Positions 43,815 to 50,793 of a DNA stretch of 64,000 nt are shown in pieces. Each line of letters begins with the position of its first letter. The stretch's first letter is position 1. The DNA comes from Verrucomicrobiaceae bacterium. GTDB taxonomy: Bacteria; Verrucomicrobiota; Verrucomicrobiia; Verrucomicrobiales; Verrucomicrobiaceae. The stretch lies in contig JAIBCL010000017.1 of the NCBI GenBank assembly GCA_019694165.1, positions 1 to 64,000 of the forward strand, given 5' to 3'. The notes beneath the pieces are model-generated. The model was given only the letters and a program-made list of their open reading frames with translations, did not search any database and was not told where the DNA came from. A program made the position numbers and the translations under genes.

Positions 43815-44285
43815 ACTTCGTCTGTGAGGGGAAAAGCCTTTCCCTCGCCGCTACTCTCGTGCGCGGCTACCCTTTCTAACGGGAGGTGTCCCGTAACGCC
43901 CTCAGGGCTAGCTCCGCACCTCCGCCACGAGCAAGCCCGCCATCCACCATCACCGCTCTTCGGGCAAGCCCTTCGCGCCGCTGCCGGACGGCCAACTTGT
44001 TCCCCCACCTCCCTCTTGAACAGAACCGGCTTGATCAGAGACGGCGCCCACTTTGCCCGCCTTCGCCCTCCCTTCTCGTCGCCCGTCCCCTGAACAATCC
44101 GGTTCCATCCGCCCCTGATTCCCTGCCGCGTGGCGCAGTCTGTCTCGCCTTCAGCAAGCCTTGAAGACTCAAGGCGCGCCGATTCAGACAACGCCACTCC
44201 CCGCCACAATACCGGACACAGAAGCAGGCTGTTCGATTCGCTGCCGCCTGACCGTCCGCTCAATTCGAGCCAGCCTCTTCCGTGT
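43815..44285. repeat. 470-bp direct repeat, left copy
   Basis: It is practically identical to 46410-46879 apart from a single-base indel and one substitution in the first 20 bases. It contains palindromic pieces near the start (GGGAAAAGCCTTTCCC; ACGGGAGGTGTCCCGT). Open frames on both strands are identical between copies, but their composition is not protein-like. Together with its partner it brackets a 2.1-kb cassette with a toxin-antitoxin pair and two membrane-protein genes. Confidence 0.93.
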
Positions 44286-44310
44286 GTGATGCAATCACAG
44301 AACCATTGAC

Positions 44311-44360
44311 ATCATATCTCGATTTCGATATGATGGTATCAATATGCCACCATATGTGGC
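44311..44360. promoter_or_regulatory. Putative operator of the toxin-antitoxin pair
   Basis: Inverted repeat ATCATATC (44311-44318)/GATATGAT (44327-44334) and hairpin GCCAC (44346-44350)/GTGGC (44356-44360) lie just upstream of the antitoxin start. Antitoxins of this type usually bind such palindromes and repress their own operon. Confidence 0.6.
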
Positions 44361-44362
44361 AA

Positions 44363-44659
44363 ATGGAGAAACCCTTGAATCACATCGAAATGCCCGCTCG
44401 AAACGCCCTCACCATCAGACCGCCTGCTGAGCTTCATGGCTTGCTGACGCAAGCCGCTTCGTGGCTGGGCGTGTCGCTCAACAGCCTCGTCCTTGAGGCG
44501 GCGGCTGACCGCGCCCGCGAGGTTCTTGATTCACAACGGCAAATCCATCTGTCTCGGCGCGACAGCGAACGGTTCCTGGCGGCTCTGGAAAAACCCGCCA
44601 AACCAAACGCCGCGCTGAAAAGAGCCTCGAAGGCATACCGGGAACTGGTTCGTGAATAA
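44363..44659 (+). CDS. DUF1778-type antitoxin (ribbon-helix-helix)
   Basis: I start at the ATG giving MEKPLNHIEMPARNALTIRP; the ATG at 44390 is also possible, and a longer frame from 44282 reads through the operator palindromes. RNALTIRPPAELHGLLTQAASWLGVSLNSLVLEAA is the RHH DNA-binding part. The C-terminal tail (LEKPAKPNAALKRASKAYRELV) should wrap the toxin active site. Its stop overlaps the toxin start by 8 bases, typical of a coupled pair. Confidence 0.88.
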   Translation: MEKPLNHIEMPARNALTIRPPAELHGLLTQAASWLGVSLNSLVLEAAADRAREVLDSQRQIHLSRRDSERFLAALEKPAKPNAALKRASKAYRELVRE

Positions 44660-45158
44660 AATCGAACTGCTTTCACGCGATCATGATCGCGAAGGTTTTG
44701 ATTGCGGTGCAGATGCCCTCAATTCTTATCTCCGCAACATCGCCCGGCAGCATATCGAGAAGCAGATTTCAAAGACCTTTGTGCTCGTTGATGAACACGC
44801 CGTCGCTCCAAAGCCAATTCTTGGATTCTACACCGTCGGATTGTGCGAGGTGGTTACTGGCGAACTGCCTCCGAGTTTCGCAAAAAAGTATCCGCCGCTG
44901 ATTCCCGCCATTCGTCTTGGCCGCCTTGCCATCGACCTCAGACAACAGGGGAAGCGTCTCGGTGCCGCGCTCCTTTTCGCCGCGATCAAGCAGTATGCGC
45001 AGGCCGCTGAATCTGTGGGTGGAGTTGCCATTATCGTTGATGCGAAGGACGAGAAGGCCGCGCAGTTCTACCTTCACTTCGGTTTCGAGCGTTTCGCTAC
45101 AGATCCGTTGAAGCTGTTCATGCCGCTCGGTGCCGTTCGCCAACTACTCGCCGTCTGA
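44652..45158 (+). CDS. GNAT-family toxin (TacT/AtaT-like)
   Basis: The 168-aa acetyltransferase starts IELLSRDHDREGFDCGADALNSYL, the opening motif of the tRNA-acetylating GNAT toxins, with acetyl-CoA-binding DLRQQGKRLGAALLF at about residues 100-114 and the catalytic tyrosine region AAQFYLHFGF at about 140. These toxins acetylate charged tRNA and stop translation. The antitoxin is encoded directly upstream with overlap. Confidence 0.92.
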   Translation: MNKIELLSRDHDREGFDCGADALNSYLRNIARQHIEKQISKTFVLVDEHAVAPKPILGFYTVGLCEVVTGELPPSFAKKYPPLIPAIRLGRLAIDLRQQGKRLGAALLFAAIKQYAQAAESVGGVAIIVDAKDEKAAQFYLHFGFERFATDPLKLFMPLGAVRQLLAV

Positions 45159-45235
45159 AATCCGAACGCGCTTATCATGGCCGTCATGTGTCGTGATTGT
45201 GGCTTTTATCAGTTCAATCACCACTAAGCGACGAG

Positions 45236-45910
45236 CTACCTGGAAGATGAAGTTGCCGGGACAGGAACTGAGGTCGTGGGAGTATCTGTGGTTGGCGTTC
45301 CAGATGTCTCCTTCTTGATCTCCACTCGCTCGATGAAAGGAGCGAGAAGTTTTTCTTTTATGCTATCCGGCAGCGAACTCCACACTGCGAAAAGCAAGAC
45401 GGCAGTCAGCGCTACGACGACAGCGATTCTCCCAAGCGTCCCCTTTCCGATCAAACCAATTACCATCTCCTCAAACGTCTCCGGTTGTTTTGTTGTCAGT
45501 GAGGAGGCATTCGATGCACCCTTCTCATCGCTTGCTGCATGATTGGTTGAGCGAAGAGTGGGAGAAGTTGCCGACTCCGCTACTTCAACAGAAACACTGG
45601 ACCGTTGGCTTTTGTTTTCGAGCGAGGCAATTCGTTTCAAAACAGGCTCAATCAGTTCATTCAAATATCGCAGGCGAGATTGTTCGGACGAAAGACCTTG
45701 TTCGTTATTGCAGCGCACATTCCACTGGAAGAGATCGAAGGGAATCGGCTCATTGATATCATGAGTACTCAGCAAGGAACGTATGCGCTCTCTTCGCTTC
45801 GCATAAAGCTCTCCATCGTTCGGGGTTGCCATTCGTCCGCCCGAGATTTCCAGCAGAAGTTTCTTCTGTGCTTCCAGCAGCAAAGGAGCATCGTTGATTT
45901 CATCGTTCAT
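45236..45910 (-). CDS. Single-TM hypothetical protein (224 aa)
   Basis: Residues 1-90 are a charged soluble region, 90-150 a Ser/Thr-rich linker, about 160-178 one membrane helix (IAVVVALTAVLLFAVW), and the tail after residue 200 a Thr/Pro-rich stretch (TSGTPTTDTPTTSVPVPA). No family recognised. It is 18 bases downstream of the 131-aa membrane protein gene, so the two probably form an operon. Both are within the cassette flanked by the 470-bp repeats. Confidence 0.65.
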   Translation of the reverse strand: MNDEINDAPLLLEAQKKLLLEISGGRMATPNDGELYAKRRERIRSLLSTHDINEPIPFDLFQWNVRCNNEQGLSSEQSRLRYLNELIEPVLKRIASLENKSQRSSVSVEVAESATSPTLRSTNHAASDEKGASNASSLTTKQPETFEEMVIGLIGKGTLGRIAVVVALTAVLLFAVWSSLPDSIKEKLLAPFIERVEIKKETSGTPTTDTPTTSVPVPATSSSR

Positions 45911-45928
45911 GCATTAATTTGCAAACAT

Positions 45929-46324
45929 TCATTCACACTTCCGCGCTACCGCAGTACCTGACGCCCCGACGACAGCGCCCGCAAAAATTTTCGCAATATC
46001 CAGCCATCCTTGCGTCTCAGTTGGTGACAGATTGCCGAACCCTTTGCCGAAAACTCCCAATACGCCGAACGCTACTGCAAGCGCAGCCGACACCCACGCA
46101 ATGGCAGGCAACGACGAGAAAAACGATAGCAATATGCTCGTTCGCATGACCCCGGCACGCGAGTTTGCCCGATGCTTGATGGGACAAACGTCAGCGATTG
46201 CAACAGCGACATCCTCCACCGTGACACTGTCTTCTCCAATCTCCTGGGCGCGCTTTACAATTTTAAGTCTGACTTCCTCTAGGTGCGCTTGGATCCATTC
46301 GTTTTGTGATGTTGTGAGGTCCAT
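45929..46324 (-). CDS. Two-TM hypothetical protein (131 aa)
   Basis: A soluble N-terminal segment of about 65 residues (TVEDVAVAIADVCPIKH) precedes two hydrophobic helices (ILLSFFSSLPAIAWVSAALA continuing to VFG, and AKIFAGAVVGASGTAV). No family recognised. It is first in a likely two-gene operon with the 224-aa membrane protein. Two small membrane proteins in a mobile cassette could be a membrane-acting defence pair, but nothing in the sequence proves that. Confidence 0.6.
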   Translation of the reverse strand: MDLTTSQNEWIQAHLEEVRLKIVKRAQEIGEDSVTVEDVAVAIADVCPIKHRANSRAGVMRTSILLSFFSSLPAIAWVSAALAVAFGVLGVFGKGFGNLSPTETQGWLDIAKIFAGAVVGASGTAVARKCE

Positions 46325-46409
46325 AGGTGGTAAAAAGTATGTGGCTATTTATGTCGCTGCAACTGTCTAATTTTCTCCGAACGAAGGCGAGCTGCCCAGC
46401 CAAAACGCT

Positions 46410-46879
46410 ACTTCGTCTGTGAGGGAAACGCCTTTCCCTCGCCGCTACTCTCGTGCGCGGCTACCCTTTCTAACGGGAGGTGTCCCGTAACGCCCTCAGG
46501 GCTAGCTCCGCACCTCCGCCACGAGCAAGCCCGCCATCCACCATCACCGCTCTTCGGGCAAGCCCTTCGCGCCGCTGCCGGACGGCCAACTTGTTCCCCC
46601 ACCTCCCTCTTGAACAGAACCGGCTTGATCAGAGACGGCGCCCACTTTGCCCGCCTTCGCCCTCCCTTCTCGTCGCCCGTCCCCTGAACAATCCGGTTCC
46701 ATCCGCCCCTGATTCCCTGCCGCGTGGCGCAGTCTGTCTCGCCTTCAGCAAGCCTTGAAGACTCAAGGCGCGCCGATTCAGACAACGCCACTCCCCGCCA
46801 CAATACCGGACACAGAAGCAGGCTGTTCGATTCGCTGCCGCCTGACCGTCCGCTCAATTCGAGCCAGCCTCTTCCGTGT
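46410..46879. repeat. 470-bp direct repeat, right copy
   Basis: See 43815-44285. The downstream flank here (GATTCTACCGCC) is unrelated to the antitoxin operator that follows the left copy. The next 231 bases (46880-47110) hold no gene I can support. Confidence 0.93.
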
Positions 46880-47110
46880 CGATTCTACCGCCTTCCGGCG
46901 ACAGGGCCGCCGACCGCTCCTCGATGCCTCGCTCGTCGGCTCTGATGCCATCGGGCGGTGTCTCGTCAAGGGCATCCAAAGGCTGTCCCTGAAGGGCACC
47001 CTCCTTCGGAACCTCCCTGTGACTAGCCACCTCTGCCCTCCGGCTTTTGGCACTCATCATTTCACGCGACGCATTCGCTTTGTCGTGAAACTCCAAATCC
47101 AGAACATGCC

Positions 47111-47329
47111 ATGAACAACATCGTCAGAATGACCGGCCCCCATCTTGGAGCCGTTACCAACGGCAGGACTTCCCGCCCCGCGTGGAAGGTTGCCATCATC
47201 TCCTGCCAGGACCGAGTTCCAACGAGCAAGGTGTATCAGTGCCTCAGCTACCGCCGGGCCGTTGCCCTCTCCTGCAACATGGCCCATGACCGCAAGCTTC
47301 ACCTCCATCTGGAAGCGTTGCCGCGCTAA
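47111..47329 (+). CDS. Small hypothetical protein (72 aa)
   Basis: The frame MNNIVRMTGPHLGAVTNG... WKVAIISCQDRVPTSKVYQC... LHLHLEALPR has protein-like composition and ends in an amphipathic strand. No family recognised and no clear ribosome binding site. It lies just before the CTTGC-rich repeat region and the coupling-protein gene. Confidence 0.45.
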   Translation: MNNIVRMTGPHLGAVTNGRTSRPAWKVAIISCQDRVPTSKVYQCLSYRRAVALSCNMAHDRKLHLHLEALPR

Positions 47330-47349
47330 AACAGACCTGTTTTTGATGG

Positions 47350-47485
47350 CTGACAAGCAAGCTTGTTTGCAGGCTTGCCATGATGGTTGCTGGCTAGCAT
47401 CCATGCGAGCTTCCGAGCAAACTTGCGACCTTGCGAGCAGTCTTTCAAGCGAGCGTGCTAGCAAGCTAGCAATGTAGCAATATTG
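47350..47485. repeat. GCAAG/CTTGC-rich array upstream of the coupling-protein gene
   Basis: About 135 bases are packed with GCAAGC, CTTGC and GCTAGC units, including the tandem palindrome GCTAGCAAGCTAGC at 47457-47470. The same words recur at 52368-52413 upstream of parA. It could be a partition, relaxosome or control site. Confidence 0.55.
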
Positions 47486-47573
47486 CATTCAGACATCTGC
47501 CCTGTGCAGTGCACAGGGGGTGGTTTTCGCTCGCCCCAAAGCCGCTCTCCAGCTAGCCTCCGGCCAGAATTCC

Positions 47574-49127
47574 ATGGCCGATTTCTCCATCACTCCAAAG
47601 ACCTCGCCGGACTCCAGTAGTGCGGCCAGGCCAGTCCGAAGGGATTGGCCTGATGATGACGAGGCCATCCTGGAACTGAGTCAAAGTGGAGACCCGAAGC
47701 CTGAGAATTTCTGGTGCCTGAAAGATGCTTTTGAAGGCGTCCAGATTCTCGGTGGCACCGGTTCGGGCAAATCATCGGGAAGCGGTCAGGCGCTCGCCAG
47801 AGCCTTCCTTGAGTCCAATCTCGGAGGGCTGGTGCTGACCGCCAAGCTCGATGAGGTGTTGTCATGGAAGCGCTACGCGAAAGAGGCGGGACGCGAGTCG
47901 GATTTGCTCATTGTTGAGCCAGGCTCACCGCATCGCTTCAACTTTCTTCGCTACGAATTGAAGCGGCCAGGAACGGGAGCAGGGCACACCGAGAATCTCG
48001 TGAATCTCTTTTGCAGCATCCTCGAAGCCGCCGAGCGGAGGCAGGGGCAGGGCGGCGGGAATGACGCCTACTGGCAGCGCACCTTGAAGCAGCTCTTGCG
48101 CAACTCGATTGACCTCGCGGTCTTGTCGCTGGACGACATCGACCTGCCGTCTCTTTACCGCATTATCACGTCCGCCCCGCGCACCGCTCAGGAAGCTGCC
48201 AGCGATGAGTGGAAGGCTGAATCGGCCTGCTTTGCCCTGATTGAGATTGCCAAAGAAAAGGCCGAGGCCAAAAAGCGCCAATCGGACTTTGAGCTGACTC
48301 GCGACTACTGGCTGAAGGAGTTTCCAAACCTTGCGACCGAAACCCGCTCCGTCATCGTCTCGACCTTCACCAGCATGGCCGACTGCTTTTTGCGCGGCCT
48401 GCTTCGCGAGATGTTTTGCACCGAAGTCACCTTCACCCCCGAAGACACGTTCAATGGCAAAATCATCATCCTGAATCTCCCCGTCAAAGAGTTCAACGAG
48501 TTGGGACAGTTCGCCCAGGTGCTCTTCAAGTTCGTGTGGCAAAGGGCCGTGGAGAGGCGCATCCCGCCCGGAATCGACCGTGCCAAGTCTCAGGCCACCA
48601 TCCGGCCTGTGTTCCTGTGGGCAGATGAATCCCAATTCTTTGTGAATTCCTACGATGCGCTGTTTCAAAGCACGGCCCGCAGCTCACGCGCCTGCACCGT
48701 CTATCTCACCCAAAACCTCCCCAGCTATTTTTCAGCCTTCGGCGGCCCGAATTCCCGTTCCGATGCGGAGAGTTTTCTCGGCAATCTCCAGACCAAAATT
48801 TTCCACGCCAACGGCGATCCCACGACGAACAATTGGGCTGCCGACTCCATCGGCAAGACCAGGCAGGCGCAGTTTTACGGCGGCATGTCCGAGGCGATGG
48901 CGCGGGCCGGAAGCAACCTCAATCAAAACGCGGGCGGCAGCCTCGTTTTTGAATACCTCGTACAGCCGCAGGAGTTCACCATGTTGCGGACTGGCGGACT
49001 CGAAGCCGAGCATCTGGTTGATGCGATCCTGTTCCAGGGCGGCAGGCGATGGCTCGCCACCGCCAGAGGAAAGGAGGTGACGCAAAACTTCATCCGCCAC
49101 GTCTTCCCGCAGAATTATGAAGGATAG
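47574..49127 (+). CDS. Soluble type IV coupling-protein-like ATPase (VirD4/TraD family)
   Basis: From MADFSITPKT the protein is 517 aa (a GTG at 47520 would add 18). Walker A GGTGSGKS is at 60-67, Walker B-like VFLWADESQFF near 355, and the TraG/TraD C-terminal signature RSSRACTVYLTQNLPSY after it, followed by a long C-terminal part of the ATPase ring. Coupling proteins bring the relaxosome to the secretion channel. The usual N-terminal transmembrane pair is missing, so it must be tethered otherwise; the adjacent membrane gene overlapping its 3' end by 11 bases is an obvious candidate. Confidence 0.85.
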   Translation: MADFSITPKTSPDSSSAARPVRRDWPDDDEAILELSQSGDPKPENFWCLKDAFEGVQILGGTGSGKSSGSGQALARAFLESNLGGLVLTAKLDEVLSWKRYAKEAGRESDLLIVEPGSPHRFNFLRYELKRPGTGAGHTENLVNLFCSILEAAERRQGQGGGNDAYWQRTLKQLLRNSIDLAVLSLDDIDLPSLYRIITSAPRTAQEAASDEWKAESACFALIEIAKEKAEAKKRQSDFELTRDYWLKEFPNLATETRSVIVSTFTSMADCFLRGLLREMFCTEVTFTPEDTFNGKIIILNLPVKEFNELGQFAQVLFKFVWQRAVERRIPPGIDRAKSQATIRPVFLWADESQFFVNSYDALFQSTARSSRACTVYLTQNLPSYFSAFGGPNSRSDAESFLGNLQTKIFHANGDPTTNNWAADSIGKTRQAQFYGGMSEAMARAGSNLNQNAGGSLVFEYLVQPQEFTMLRTGGLEAEHLVDAILFQGGRRWLATARGKEVTQNFIRHVFPQNYEG

Positions 49128-49992
49128 GCAGATACATGTTTCAGGACCGCAGGCGCGGATTCCCGTCTTCAGCTCGCTGCTTCACTGGCTGTCCATGCCA
49201 GCCATTGTGTTCCTGCGCTCCAGCTTTGGCTTCTCCTTCCTCAGTCCCAAAAGCGTGTTCATCGCCTTCTCATGGGCGATGCTCTTGTTTGCCGTTTACT
49301 CGTGGCTGGAGCCGGGCGCATGGGCCAAATATTGGGCCGTGAGCGGCTTTGGAACGTGCGCGGCTATCCTCTACCTCGTTCACTTGCTCACCGCGTTCAC
49401 GCGCGAGCTGAGCCGCAAAGGAGCGCATGACTTTTACGTCGGCACATCGCACTTGCTGCGACTGGCTGGCAATTCCACCTCACGCAGTTCCGAGCGACTG
49501 GCAACGACCATTCATCTCTGGGTGGAGCCTGCAATCGTGCTGTTCGTTGCCGCCTTGCTTCGCGGGTTTATGGGAGAGGGCAGGCTCTCGCAAGGATTGG
49601 CAATCATCGCCTTTGCCATGTGGGGAAAAGAATTCGTCAATCACTGGTATCGCCTGCGGCAGCAGAAGAAGCAGCAAGACGTTTTTGCCGATGCGGAGGA
49701 AGCCATCGAAGAGAATCCCACCATGACAAGAGCCACTGCGCCGAGCGCATTAGGCCGCAAGGCTCGCGCCAAACGCGTTCGAGCTGCTGGCGAGGCAGGG
49801 GAGGGCGACGAGCGAAAATTCGCCGAAGCCTTGCGGCTCCTGCCTCCATACAGCTTGGCGCAAGCCGAGCAGAATTATCGTGTGCTCATCAAGGATTGCC
49901 ACCCCGATGCAAACGACCAGTCGGAGGAAAGCAACGAGAGGGCGGCGACACTCAACGAAGCGCTGGAGCACTTCCGGCGAAAATTTGCATGA
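49117..49992 (+). CDS. Membrane protein with J-domain-like C-terminus
   Basis: The 291-aa protein has hydrophobic segments at about 20-40, 48-63 (FIAFSWAMLLFAVYSW), 74-92 and 135-175. A basic linker (SALGRKARAKRVRAAGE) leads to a C-terminal region, about 235-291, with YRVLIKDCHPDANDQSEESNERAATLNEALEHF: the HPD tripeptide between two helices is the J-domain signature that stimulates DnaK. It overlaps the coupling-ATPase gene by 11 bases, implying joint translation. It may anchor the soluble ATPase and recruit DnaK to remodel the relaxosome; that is inference. Confidence 0.7.
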   Translation: MKDRQIHVSGPQARIPVFSSLLHWLSMPAIVFLRSSFGFSFLSPKSVFIAFSWAMLLFAVYSWLEPGAWAKYWAVSGFGTCAAILYLVHLLTAFTRELSRKGAHDFYVGTSHLLRLAGNSTSRSSERLATTIHLWVEPAIVLFVAALLRGFMGEGRLSQGLAIIAFAMWGKEFVNHWYRLRQQKKQQDVFADAEEAIEENPTMTRATAPSALGRKARAKRVRAAGEAGEGDERKFAEALRLLPPYSLAQAEQNYRVLIKDCHPDANDQSEESNERAATLNEALEHFRRKFA

Positions 49993-50041
49993 CCCAGATG
50001 GGGGCATTGATTTCTGCTTTGCGTTCTGATACCATCAACCC

Positions 50042-50308
50042 ATGCAGTTCATGATCGAAGTCCCAGATGTTGTTGCCCAGCGGATGCACCTTGATGGTCC
50101 AAAGGGTCGCCAGCGCACCCTTGAAGGATTGGCGATCCAAGGCTACAACGCTGGTGAACTGACGCATGGACAGGTCGGTGCGATGCTTGGCCTGGAGGAG
50201 TTCAACGAAATCGAGAAGTTCTTGAAGGACAACGGTGCCGCTTCGGGCATGACTTCAGAGGACTACATCAGCAGTCTGGAAGCTATTCAAAAACTGCGGA
50301 ACCGATGA
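50042..50308 (+). CDS. UPF0175-type antitoxin
   Basis: The 88-aa protein MQFMIEVPDVVAQRM... RTLEGLAIQGYNAGELTHGQVGAMLGL matches the UPF0175 pattern, a small HTH-like protein often paired with PIN-type DUF3368 toxins. The C-terminal half (LEEFNEIEKFLKDNG) would bind the toxin. Its stop overlaps the toxin start by 4 bases. Confidence 0.82.
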   Translation: MQFMIEVPDVVAQRMHLDGPKGRQRTLEGLAIQGYNAGELTHGQVGAMLGLEEFNEIEKFLKDNGAASGMTSEDYISSLEAIQKLRNR

Positions 50309-50793
50309 CGGCAATTGTTTCCGACACGTCACCCATCAACTATCTCGTTCTCATCGGGCAAATTGAGTTGCTGCCCCAGTTGTTTGAGGAAGTGCTGATC
50401 CCACCCGCAGTCTGGAGAGAATTGCAACATCCCAAGACTCCCAAGTCTGTCTATGACTGGGCGGCAAATCTTCCTGCATGGGCCAGTGTCGCGACACCTT
50501 CACGACTGGACAACTCTCTTTTGCTCGATCCTGGCGAAACAGAGGCCATTTCGCTCGCTGTAGAACTGAACATCCAGTCAATGTTGGTGGATGATCGTCA
50601 AGCATGGCTTGCGGCAAAGGACCGGGCTATCGTGCCAATCGGCACAGTGACGGTGTTGGAGTTGGCGGACATTGAGGGGCTAGTTGATTTTGAGCAAGCG
50701 ATGAAGAAGCTCCGAACAACCAACTTCCACATCGAACAGCGACTCTTCGACGAAGCGATCGAGCGTCATAAAGCGCGGCAAAGCCAGAGCTAA
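50305..50793 (+). CDS. PIN-like toxin (DUF3368)
   Basis: The 162-aa protein begins AIVSDTSPINYLVLIGQIELL, with the first PIN aspartate and the SDTSPI motif of DUF3368, then LIPPAVWRELQ, LLDPGETEAISLA with acidic residues, and MLVDDRQAW with the last acidic pair. It should be a Mg2+-dependent ribonuclease toxin. It forms a coupled operon with the UPF0175 antitoxin, and its end overlaps the convergent rep gene by 4 bases. Confidence 0.88.
   Translation: MTAIVSDTSPINYLVLIGQIELLPQLFEEVLIPPAVWRELQHPKTPKSVYDWAANLPAWASVATPSRLDNSLLLDPGETEAISLAVELNIQSMLVDDRQAWLAAKDRAIVPIGTVTVLELADIEGLVDFEQAMKKLRTTNFHIEQRLFDEAIERHKARQSQS

Noticed and set aside
43886-44164. 92-codon frame repeated identically at 46480-46758
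   Set aside because: Identity simply reflects the 470-bp DNA repeat; composition (R, S and P rich) is not protein-like and no start signal is seen.
46880-47110. Overlapping frames on both strands between the 470-bp repeat and the 72-aa gene
   Set aside because: All are short, arginine-rich and mutually overlapping; none has a ribosome binding site or recognisable motif.
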